A stretch of 5,055 nucleotides of DNA. Source: an uncultured bacterium (GTDB lineage: Bacteria; Bacillota; Limnochordia; DTU080; JAAYLA01). The number at the start of each line of letters is the position of its first letter. Positions within the stretch are counted from its first letter, which is position 1. The stretch lies in contig CALKAQ010000076.1 in the NCBI GenBank assembly GCA_937983075.1, forward strand, positions 1-5,055, written 5' to 3'. Made by a program: the position numbers and the translations under genes. This document shows positions 1 to 5,055 of this stretch, one piece after another. The notes under the pieces are model-generated. The model ran no database searches. It saw only the letters and a list, made by a program, of their open reading frames with translations, and was not told the origin of the DNA.

Positions 1-1
1 G

Positions 2-138
2 ATGAATGCACTCAGGCTGCCATGGAGCAATGGGCCGGTGGAAGGCCACATCAACAAGCTGAAACTGTTGAACGGCAGATGTACGGCCGGGCAGGGATCG
101 AGTTGTTGAGGCGACGCTTACTAGCGATGGGGAGGTAA
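2..138 (+). pseudogene. ISL3-family transposase, C-terminal fragment, frameshifted
   Basis: Reading from position 2 gives NALRLPWSNGPVEGHINKLK and then LL. This is the highly conserved C-terminal catalytic region of ISL3 (DDE, IS204/IS1001/IS1165-type) transposases, where the Glu of the GPVEG motif belongs to the DDE triad. In that frame translation derails at 71-73 and stops at 107-109. Moving to the next frame at position 73 restores the expected tail RQMYGRAGIELLRRRLLAMG and a stop at 136-138. A single base is therefore missing near 70-73, where AAACGG would be expected. The 5' part lies outside the window. The family call rests on the motif block and is firm; whether the frameshift is biological or a sequencing error cannot be told from this window. 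Confidence 0.85.
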
Positions 139-180
139 GAGACCGGAGCCTGCGCCCGGTTCCCTGAACCTCGTGGAAGC

Positions 181-201
181 CATCGAAACTGCGGGAGACC
201 C
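181..201. repeat. probable right terminal inverted repeat of the ISL3-type element
   Basis: The sequence CATCGAAACTGCGGGAGACC lies about 43 bases after the transposase stop. Its reverse complement has the GG-starting, C-rich form typical of ISL3 ends. The matching left repeat is outside the window, so the pairing cannot be confirmed. Confidence 0.45.
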
Positions 202-448
202 CATTTTATCCCGGCCATGACACAATGCTCGCGGGTTACAAATGTAAACGACTTTAATCCACGTAGAAGCCAAGATCGAACAATTATCCCGAACTACCCA
301 GCGACGTACGCTCGGAAGGTCGGCCCCTATGCGATATGTCCAATTAGCCCCGCATTATCCTGCGAACAAGTCTGAAAGGAAACGATGCCGCGCCGTGGAA
401 CTCCTGCCCTTAGGACCAACCTGGGAAGGGTGAAATTTCGGAGCGATC
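202..448. other. non-coding leader between IS remnant and glycan operon
   Basis: No convincing gene was found here on either strand. The stretch is richer in A and T than the genes that follow, as expected for a region holding the operon promoter, but no good -35/-10 pair could be fixed. It contains a small dyad, TTACA-AA-TGTAA, at 236-247, and a Shine-Dalgarno-like GGAG at 440-443, five bases before the ligase start. The minus-strand open frame across 355-732 is the antisense shadow of the ligase gene and has no recognisable protein motif. Confidence 0.5.
440..443 (+). promoter_or_regulatory. ribosome binding site of the O-antigen ligase-like gene
   Basis: GGAG lies five bases upstream of the ATG at 449, a usable spacing. 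It supports that ATG as the start. A second purine block, GGGAAGGG at 423-430, is too far away to serve the same start. Confidence 0.55.
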
Positions 449-1672
449 ATGGAAGTGGTTTCTACTAAGTGCTCGGCAATAAACTGGTTGCCCGTCTCTG
501 AAGGTACCCGTCGCTGGGTGGCTCGCCTCGCTCTTGTGGTCCTCGCTGTGAGCGCTCCTGTGGGGAGTGCAACGCTAGGTTTGGTGGTGTTGTTGCTCTC
601 GGTGCCGTTCCTGTACAGCGAGGCGAAATTAGCGGGTGGGATGAGATCGTCCAGAGCTTTCGGCATTCTCACGGGGCCGGTGGTGGCGCTAATCGCCGCA
701 GGCCTTTTGTCGACGGTGTTTTCGACGGACAAACTTCACGCCCTCGGACACGTTGTCGGGATGGCGTTGATGGCACTCACCTGCCTCCTCAGTGCCCGCA
801 TCGCGGTACGTGAGCGCCATTTTTTCCTTAATATCGCCATACCACTAGCACTGGTCGCAACGGTGATAAGTGCGGCGCTAGGTTTGTACCAACATTTTGC
901 CCTGGGTGTATCTCGGGCGACAGCTCTCTTAGGCTACACCAATCGGCTGGGCACGCTCCTGGCGTTTTTTGGGGTCCTCGGGGTAGGGTTTTTGTTGTAC
1001 CGAGGCGGTAGGGTCGGGTGGTTGCTCTTCCCCTTTGGGTTGCTGGTATTGGGCGGTATTGGAGCGACCATGTCCCGGGCTGGTTGGGTTGCCGTGGCTG
1101 TTGGCATCATTCTGCTGGGTCTCCGAGCAGATAGGCGCTTTATCGCTGCTTGTCTTGTGCTGGCAATGCTGTTCGCAGTGGGCCTCTTGCTGGAAGAGCG
1201 ATGGGCGCCACGGTTCAGCACGATCTTCAGCCTTGAGGAGAATCAAGACCGGATAACACTATGGAAAGCCGCCCTCGGAATCTTTCGGGATCATCCTTTG
1301 CTGGGTTCGGGTCCCGGGAGCTTCTTGTACGTCAGTGATAATTACATCGATGCCCCTCGTCACCGGAGCCACGCCACTCCGCACAACATCGTTCTGAGCA
1401 TCGCGTCGGACATGGGGGCTTTGGGGCTCCTGGCGTTCGGATGGCTGATGACGGGAGTGGCGAAGGCGGCCTGGTACTTGTGGCGCCTGCGCCATCCCTT
1501 TTATACGGGCCTCGTAGCGGCTGTCGCAAGCATCTTTGTCAACGACTTGTTTGCCCAAGGCTTCTACACGACACAAATTGGGACGGTCATGTGGTTTGGG
1601 TTGGGCCTATTGGCTGCGTTTTATGAGATGGAGAAGGACCTGGCGGTTGCTCCAACCGTGGATGCTTCGTGA
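449..1672 (+). CDS. O-antigen ligase / polymerase family membrane protein (Wzy_C-type)
   Basis: This 407-residue polytopic inner-membrane protein has about twelve hydrophobic segments, roughly at residues 22-57 (two), 72-91, 98-118, 124-147, 168-184, 188-204, 209-224, 229-248, 313-335, 351-367 and 376-392. Between the ninth and tenth segments lies a large, probably extracytoplasmic loop (about 249-312). The loop holds the family signature: FRDHPLLGSGPGSF at 279-292, then SHATPHNIVL at 307-316 with the conserved PHN (His312), followed by DMGALGLLAF. SRAG at 209-212 matches the conserved Arg before a membrane helix. Members of this family join or polymerise undecaprenyl-linked sugar chains outside the membrane (WaaL, Wzy) or glycosylate proteins (PglL). 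Sequence alone does not separate these roles. In a Gram-positive-like context, a polysaccharide polymerase is more likely than a lipid A ligase. The length is normal. It is the first gene of a three-gene operon, and its stop codon overlaps the next start. Confidence 0.88.
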   Translation: MEVVSTKCSAINWLPVSEGTRRWVARLALVVLAVSAPVGSATLGLVVLLLSVPFLYSEAKLAGGMRSSRAFGILTGPVVALIAAGLLSTVFSTDKLHALGHVVGMALMALTCLLSARIAVRERHFFLNIAIPLALVATVISAALGLYQHFALGVSRATALLGYTNRLGTLLAFFGVLGVGFLLYRGGRVGWLLFPFGLLVLGGIGATMSRAGWVAVAVGIILLGLRADRRFIAACLVLAMLFAVGLLLEERWAPRFSTIFSLEENQDRITLWKAALGIFRDHPLLGSGPGSFLYVSDNYIDAPRHRSHATPHNIVLSIASDMGALGLLAFGWLMTGVAKAAWYLWRLRHPFYTGLVAAVASIFVNDLFAQGFYTTQIGTVMWFGLGLLAAFYEMEKDLAVAPTVDAS

Positions 1673-2748
1673 TGCGTTACGTAGCCGGCATCTACATTGC
1701 CGACGACCCGCTCGTCTGGACGTGGGCCGTGGACGCCATTCGGGACCACGTGCTGGCCGCCGAGGAGCGTCCCTTCGGCCGATGGCTCAAAGAGGGTGTA
1801 TTTCGCTGGCTTCGCCACCCGAGTGTACGCCGCCTTTTGCCGCTGCGGTCGCCGTCGGACGTTCGGTTGTTGGCCGCGGCGGGTGTAATGAACTTCGATT
1901 TGGCTTTCCGCCGTAGCCTGGGCAAATGGGTATCATTTCGCCTTGATGAAGGTCTCATTACGCGCTATTTTCCTTCCCGGTGGCGCTGGCGCAAGGAGCG
2001 CTGGATACGCTCGCTAGCCGCGGTGGCGGCGACGAGCCCGCCGATGTTGGGCTGGGATGAAGCCCGCTTGATCTCGCAGGAGGCATATATTCCCGGGCGT
2101 CCAGTCCGTGTGTATGACCTCGACGAAGGTCTCGCGGCGTGGCGGGAGCTGTGGCCGCTCCTGGTGGAGGTGTTTCGCACCCGCACCTCGGTCCGGTCGC
2201 TTGTGCTGCCGTACTGGGTTCGTCAACCCCATGGACGTGCATGGCTTCAGCGCCTGGGACTGGTGGAGCTGGTCGACGAGGTCGGTAGCACCCCAGTCCT
2301 GCACGGGCTGGTGCATGGAGATCTGCAGCAATCCAATATGATCGCCGCCCGGGACCGGTTTTACGTTATCGACTGGGGCGACCATTTTCATCTCGGCCCG
2401 CCTCTCTACGACCTGCTATTTTATTTGTTTAAGCACGCCCGTAGCGTGGGAACGGATAAGGTTGTGGACGCAGCATTGAGCGACCCTAGTTGGATCGAAG
2501 AGCGCCTGCCGGGAGCGCTGTCCCCGGAGTCGGTGAAGGCCAGTCTGGTCGGCTTTACGCTGATGCTGGTGTGCCGTTATCAATTCCGCAACGTACGGCG
2601 TCGGCACACGTTGGTGCGGCATCTGCGGCCCTTTGTCGTTAAAGTAGCTAAGCGCCTGCTTGTGCCACCGGAACCGTTTGCCAGGTTGCCGGCCGTGCTG
2701 CTTATGGAGGGGCGCCGGGAGGTCGCGGCCGCCAGGCAGCGGCGGTGA
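1672..2748 (+). CDS. APH/choline-kinase-fold phosphotransferase in a glycan operon
   Basis: This is a probable cytoplasmic small-molecule kinase of 358 residues with the aminoglycoside phosphotransferase/choline kinase fold. VHGDLQQSNM at 214-223 is the catalytic loop (Asp217 as base, Asn222 for metal), and VIDWGD at 232-237 holds the metal-binding Asp234 in the DFG position. QEAYIPGRPV at 136-145 fits the hinge between the lobes. The N-lobe is probably residues 75-145. At the site of the usual ATP-anchoring Lys, the strand GLITRYFP (94-101) shows Arg98, which is unusual if the alignment is right. About 70 residues at the N-terminus have no recognised motif. The ATG at 1672 overlaps the ligase stop as TGATG. 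A GTG at 1669 would give a GTGA overlap and one extra residue. Either way translation is probably coupled to the ligase. The context suggests phosphorylation of a sugar, polyol or glycan precursor, but the substrate is unknown. A resistance role is unlikely. Confidence 0.78.
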   Translation: MRYVAGIYIADDPLVWTWAVDAIRDHVLAAEERPFGRWLKEGVFRWLRHPSVRRLLPLRSPSDVRLLAAAGVMNFDLAFRRSLGKWVSFRLDEGLITRYFPSRWRWRKERWIRSLAAVAATSPPMLGWDEARLISQEAYIPGRPVRVYDLDEGLAAWRELWPLLVEVFRTRTSVRSLVLPYWVRQPHGRAWLQRLGLVELVDEVGSTPVLHGLVHGDLQQSNMIAARDRFYVIDWGDHFHLGPPLYDLLFYLFKHARSVGTDKVVDAALSDPSWIEERLPGALSPESVKASLVGFTLMLVCRYQFRNVRRRHTLVRHLRPFVVKVAKRLLVPPEPFARLPAVLLMEGRREVAAARQRR

Positions 2749-2758
2749 CAAAGCGCGT

Positions 2759-2764
2759 AGGGAG
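2759..2764 (+). promoter_or_regulatory. ribosome binding site of the glycosyltransferase gene
   Basis: AGGGAG lies 11 bases before the GTG at 2776, a slightly long spacing. A stop codon at 2767-2769 in the same frame leaves no earlier start, and the core fold motif begins at once after this GTG. The GTG start is therefore the best choice. Confidence 0.5.
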
Positions 2765-2775
2765 CTTGAAAACCG

Positions 2776-3735
2776 GTGTTCAAATCCGTTTCCGTCATTA
2801 TCCCGGTCCGCAACCGGGAAACCCTCATCGGGCCCTGCTTGGAGCACTTGTTCAAGGCAGCGGTCCCCGTGGTAGAGCAGGGGACGGCCTTAGAGATCGT
2901 AATCGCGGACGATGCGTCCACCGACCGCTCCCGGGACGTGGTAGCCGCCATGCGGGACCGCAGCCCGGTGCCCGTGAAACACGTGCTCTTGGAAACCCGC
3001 CAAGGCCCAGCCCGCGCCAGGAACGCCGCGCTGCGGGAAGCGTCCGGTGAGCTGGTTGTTTTCGTCGACAGCGATGTTATCGTTGAGTCGGGGTTCTTTG
3101 AGGCGCACCTGGCCGTTTACCGCGATGCGGGACGGGAGGCGTTTGCGGTCGGTACGCTGGTATCCGTGCCGTCCCTGGAGGCAGCTCTGGCGCGGCCACA
3201 GCCGACGAAATGGGACTACTCGGGCGCTACGTTGGACACGGCCAACGCATCCGTCCCGTGGCAAGCGCTGGAGGCGGTCGGGTTCTTTGATCCGGGATTT
3301 GAAGGCATGGGGTGGCAAGACCTGGATCTGGGCCGGCGGCTGAAGGCGCACGGGTTGACGCGCGTTAAGGCTAAGAACGCGGTTGCGTATCACATTCAAC
3401 CGCCCATACGCACTCAAGAGCAGCTCCGGGCGCGCCTGCAAAAGGAGCGGGAGCGGGGGGCCTCTGCTCTCAGGTACATGCAAAAACACCCCACGCTCTC
3501 AGCCAAGCTGGCGGCACAGGACACGCGGCTGCATGTATTCTTGAACTGGCTGTTTCGCATGGGCGGCTTGATTCACGAGGACAATGTTCTCGATTGGGTC
3601 GAGTGGGCCCGGCGCCGCGGTTTCGTGGCATCGGAGAAGATGTGGCTGTCAGGCGTGATCAATAAGGCCCATTTGGACAGCTTGGCAGCTGCCAAACGGG
3701 CTGCGTCGCGCCCGTCGCCCCCGCCCAGTGAGTGA
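2776..3735 (+). CDS. family 2 glycosyltransferase (GT-A fold)
   Basis: This 319-residue protein probably transfers a sugar from a nucleotide-sugar donor to a lipid-linked glycan on the cytoplasmic face of the membrane. SVSVIIPVRNRE near the N-terminus is the first strand of the GT-A nucleotide-binding fold. IADDASTD at 43-50 holds the donor-binding acidic pair. VVFVDSD at 94-100 ends in the DxD metal motif (98-100). TANASV at 155-160 and FEGMGWQDLDLGRRLKAHG at 175-193 match the C-terminal galactosyltransferase-like block found in many GT2 enzymes, with QD in place of the common ED. His206 in YHIQPP is another typical conserved position. There are no membrane segments. The Pro/Ser-rich tail (311-319) is probably disordered. 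The gene lies 27 bases after the phosphotransferase gene and is the last of the operon. The donor and acceptor cannot be predicted. Confidence 0.9.
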   Translation: MFKSVSVIIPVRNRETLIGPCLEHLFKAAVPVVEQGTALEIVIADDASTDRSRDVVAAMRDRSPVPVKHVLLETRQGPARARNAALREASGELVVFVDSDVIVESGFFEAHLAVYRDAGREAFAVGTLVSVPSLEAALARPQPTKWDYSGATLDTANASVPWQALEAVGFFDPGFEGMGWQDLDLGRRLKAHGLTRVKAKNAVAYHIQPPIRTQEQLRARLQKERERGASALRYMQKHPTLSAKLAAQDTRLHVFLNWLFRMGGLIHEDNVLDWVEWARRRGFVASEKMWLSGVINKAHLDSLAAAKRAASRPSPPPSE

Positions 3736-3778
3736 CGGGGCAGCGGGGCTCAACCCAACGGGTACGCCTTGTCAGCCG

Positions 3779-4048
3779 TTACTCTAGGTGTTGCATGACT
3801 GACTGGACCTTTTCTTCCATCGTCACAACCTTGTCCCGCCGGTCGTCGACCTTGATCACCGACGAGATCCGTCCCGCACCCATTGCCGCGACGGCGTCGT
3901 GCATGCGGATGATGCATTCGAAGATCTCCCGCAGGTCGCCCTCGATGGTGGTAAACATGGGGTCGAGGCGGTAGCGGAGATTGGGGTATTCCCGGAGCAC
4001 CTTCTCGGCCGCGGCCACGTAGCGGCTGACGCTGGTTTTACCTGGGCG
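3779..4048 (-). pseudogene. MTH1187/YkoF-type thiamine-binding protein, 5'-truncated
   Basis: The minus strand encodes PGKTSVSRYVAAAEKVL, then YRLDPMFTTIEGDLREIFE, then RISSVIKVDDRRDK and a final TMEEKVQSVMQHLE. This is the usual order of the small (about 95-105 residues) MTH1187 family, a ferredoxin-like fold that binds thiamine-related molecules. The family's first beta-strand, normally a Met followed by a short hydrophobic strand ending in a PxG turn, is absent. Upstream of PGKTSVS the frame reads unrelated residues to a stop, with no start codon. A GTG at 4016-4018 is the Val of RYVAAA and would make a protein without its first strand, so it is probably not a true start. The gene converges on the glycosyltransferase with 43 bases between them. 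It is most likely a remnant, since its start and promoter were lost at a junction near 4045. If GTG 4018 is used, a 79-residue product is possible. Confidence 0.7.
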
Positions 4049-4704
4049 ATCCCGTTGACTGGTTTCTTGCCCATGCTCGCAGTGTTGAGTTTGCTCTTCG
4101 GCTCATGGCCGCACTGCAGTACCCCGGAGACGGTTCACTGCTGGAAGTGCTAAAGGGTTACCGTCGAGACTGGAGGCTGCCGCCTCAACTCGTATGGCCG
4201 GGCATTTCGTACGGCTTCGCCGCATTGTCCGGCGGCGGCTTCGTTGGAACCTACCCCGTCGCCATCGGTAGGAATCACGGCCTGGGAACCCCGCCCAGTG
4301 TGTCTTTGATTAATCGGGGCGCAAAACGGCCCCGCTCCACCCGTGAGCACGCGCTCCGGCTGCTCACTTACATGGTCAATGCGAATACCGCGGGGGTTAC
4401 GCGGGCATTGGTGGTCTATGGCGGCGGTGCAGTTATACGAAGGGGTGCCCAGTCATTGATTCAAGTCGTCTGGTGGCACATCGGTGAAGCCCTAGCGGTT
4501 GAGGGGTACAACGCCGCGTCCGCTGACCAGGACAAGGACGTGGTGGCGGTCCGCGAATGCGAAGAGTGCGGCGCACCCTTTTTCGTCACAGACAGACGAC
4601 AACGTTTTTGCCCGACGGATCCCCGGTGCGCCGAACGAAACCGCAAACGCCGTAATCGGCAAAGGAAGCGCAGCGTGGAGAGGGGAGACCGTCGGCGTGG
4701 GTGA
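4030..4704 (+). CDS. zinc-finger (CGNR/FCxxxCR-like) hypothetical protein, probably 5'-truncated
   Basis: The frame is open from 4030 to the stop at 4702-4704. The first ATG is at 4105 and would give 199 residues. Numbered from that ATG, the C-terminus has Cys152, Cys155, Cys169 and Cys175 in ECEECGAPFFVTDRRQRFCP and then TDPRC (C-x2-C-x13-C-x5-C). A strongly basic tail, RKRRNRQRKR, follows. This zinc-ribbon layout resembles the CGNR-type C-terminal domain of uncharacterised bacterial proteins thought to bind nucleic acid. The helix VVWWHIGEALA at 121-131 before it is also typical. No Shine-Dalgarno precedes the ATG, and the codons before it encode a coherent helix, LGDPVDWFLAHARSVEFAL, running straight into the ATG-encoded MAALQ. 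The natural protein probably began further upstream and was cut at about 4040. The function is unknown; regulation or nucleic-acid binding is only a guess. Confidence 0.55.
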   Translation, partial: RWFYLGDPVDWFLAHARSVEFALRLMAALQYPGDGSLLEVLKGYRRDWRLPPQLVWPGISYGFAALSGGGFVGTYPVAIGRNHGLGTPPSVSLINRGAKRPRSTREHALRLLTYMVNANTAGVTRALVVYGGGAVIRRGAQSLIQVVWWHIGEALAVEGYNAASADQDKDVVAVRECEECGAPFFVTDRRQRFCPTDPRCAERNRKRRNRQRKRSVERGDRRRG

Positions 4705-4900
4705 GGGAAGGAGGGTCAGCGACGGGGCGATTTTGGGGAAAGAAATGGGGAAAGAATGAGGGTCAAAATCACCCGGAAAGGGGAAACGCACTCATTAACC
4801 CGGGGTTACCCGAAGTGCTCAGAAAAACCGTCGTAGAGCGGCTTTCCGTGTGTTGGGATGGACGGCGGAAACCTTGGGGAAAGAAGGGGAAACACCCCTG
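4705..4900. other. non-coding stretch between zinc-finger gene and tRNA remnant
   Basis: No protein with recognisable motifs was found on either strand. The stretch is purine-rich and holds the GGGGAAA repeats, a dyad at 4796-4808, and a short hairpin AGGGG-AAACA-CCCCT at 4885-4899 followed by GTTTT. That hairpin could act as a weak terminator for upstream transcription, but its stem is only five pairs. Confidence 0.45.
4735..4892 (+). repeat. cluster of five GGGGAAA direct repeats
   Basis: GGGGAAA occurs at 4735, 4747, 4780, 4876 and 4886, always on the plus strand. Three copies extend to GGGGAAAGAA (4735-4744, 4747-4756, 4876-4885), and the first two are exactly 12 bases apart. They lie in the non-coding stretch between the zinc-finger stop and the tRNA fragment. 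Their role is unknown; protein-binding sites such as integrase arm sites are one possibility. The same stretch holds the dyad TAACC-CGG-GGTTA at 4796-4808. Confidence 0.5.
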
Positions 4901-4901
4901 T

Positions 4902-4951
4902 TTTCCATGGTAAGGAAGAGGTCATCGGTTCGAGTCCGATTGCGGGCTCCA
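4902..4951 (+). tRNA. tRNA-Thr(GGT) 3' half only (anticodon arm to CCA)
   Basis: The sequence folds as the second half of a tRNA. The anticodon stem is 4902-4906 with 4914-4918 (four pairs plus one T-G), and the 7-base loop ATGGTAA places GGT at 4909-4911. The variable loop is AGGTC at 4919-4923. The T arm is ATCGG / TTCGAGT / CCGAT at 4924-4940. The acceptor 3' strand is TGCGGGC at 4941-4947, followed by T and an encoded CCA at 4949-4951. Bases before 4902 show no D arm and no GCCCGCA acceptor partner. The gene is therefore incomplete and cannot make a functional tRNA by itself. The loop base before the conserved T is A and the first stem pair is only a wobble, so the break may lie right at the anticodon arm. 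Confidence 0.8.
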
Positions 4952-4955
4952 CGGC

Positions 4956-4997
4956 AAACGCCTTCCGGGAACGCATTTCCGGAAGGCGTTTTTGTTT
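4956..4997 (+). terminator. intrinsic terminator downstream of the tRNA-Thr remnant
   Basis: AAACGCCTTCCGG at 4956-4968 pairs perfectly over 13 bases with CCGGAAGGCGTTT at 4979-4991 across a 10-base loop. A T-rich run (TTGTTT) follows. It starts five bases after the encoded CCA, the usual place for the native terminator of a tRNA gene. This suggests the tRNA 3' flank is the original one. Confidence 0.9.
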
Positions 4998-5055
4998 GCG
5001 GTCCGGGGCCGGCCGTCCCGGCTCCGCCCCCGCTCCCTTTCCCGCTCCTACCCGC

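Larger units (their letters stand above)
1..201 (+). mobile_element. 3' remnant of an ISL3-family insertion sequence
   Basis: This is the right-hand end of an insertion sequence that enters from outside the window. It holds the last residues of an ISL3-type transposase, about 40 bases of non-coding sequence, and a probable terminal inverted repeat near 181-201. Read on the minus strand, that repeat begins GGGGTCTCCCGCAGTTTCG, which resembles the GG-starting ends of this family. The left end and the target duplication cannot be seen, so the exact boundary is an inference. The element appears dead because its transposase tail is frameshifted. Confidence 0.6.

Noticed and set aside
794..800. GCCCGCA, an exact pairing partner for the tRNA-Thr acceptor 3' strand, as a displaced 5' tRNA half
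   Set aside because: It lies inside the O-antigen ligase gene and is not followed by a D arm. A seven-base match is expected by chance.
2014..2391. Minus-strand open frame opposite the phosphotransferase
   Set aside because: It is antisense to a gene with intact catalytic motifs, and its own translation has no family features.
2890..3489. Minus-strand open frame of 199 codons
   Set aside because: It is the antisense shadow of the glycosyltransferase gene, whose motifs on the plus strand are unmistakable.
4016..4018. GTG as the true start of the thiamine-binding protein
   Set aside because: This codon is the Val in the conserved RYVAAA helix. Homology continues upstream of it to about 4048, so it is an internal codon, although weak initiation there cannot be excluded.
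4705..4901. A group I intron splitting the tRNA-Thr at the anticodon loop
   Set aside because: No 5' tRNA half with D arm was found anywhere upstream in the window, and I saw no intron core elements. Simple truncation explains the data better.
4701..4913. Plus-strand open frame of 70 codons
   Set aside because: It runs through the GGGGAAA repeats and into the tRNA anticodon arm, has low-complexity composition, and matches no protein motif.
5001..5055. C-rich tail with repeated CCGCTCC-like words as a repeat array
   Set aside because: The repeats are short and irregular, and the stretch is cut off by the window end. It looks like low-complexity intergenic DNA.

Overview
The window is GC-rich bacterial DNA carrying a short surface-glycan operon, with broken or junction-like sequence on both sides. 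Three hints suggest a GC-rich, possibly thermophilic Bacillota-type bacterium: an ISL3-type transposase tail, an MTH1187/YkoF-type thiamine-binding protein, and a DUF/CGNR-like C-terminal zinc-ribbon protein. This is inference; no gene here fixes the taxon.

Layout. Positions 1-201 hold the 3' end of an ISL3-family insertion sequence. Its transposase tail carries a one-base frameshift, and a probable right terminal repeat lies near 181-201. Positions 202-448 are non-coding and lead into the operon. Positions 449-3735 hold three co-directional genes: a polytopic O-antigen ligase/polymerase-like protein, an APH/choline-kinase-fold phosphotransferase that overlaps the ligase stop codon, and a family 2 glycosyltransferase 27 bases further on. 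Together they would build, modify and polymerise or transfer a lipid-linked glycan at the membrane.

Positions 3779 to about 4048 (minus strand) hold a thiamine-binding-family gene that has lost its N-terminal strand. From about 4030 on the plus strand runs a zinc-finger protein that seems to have lost its own 5' end. The two remnants abut head to head, which marks a deletion or rearrangement junction near 4040-4050.

Positions 4705-4900 are non-coding, with five GGGGAAA repeats. They are followed by the 3' half of a tRNA-Thr (anticodon GGT) from the anticodon arm to CCA, with no 5' half in the window, and then a strong intrinsic terminator. A lone 3' tRNA half followed by what looks like its own terminator is the classic footprint of an attachment site. 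The stretch to its left may therefore be the end of an integrated element or genomic island. No integrase is visible, so this remains a hypothesis.
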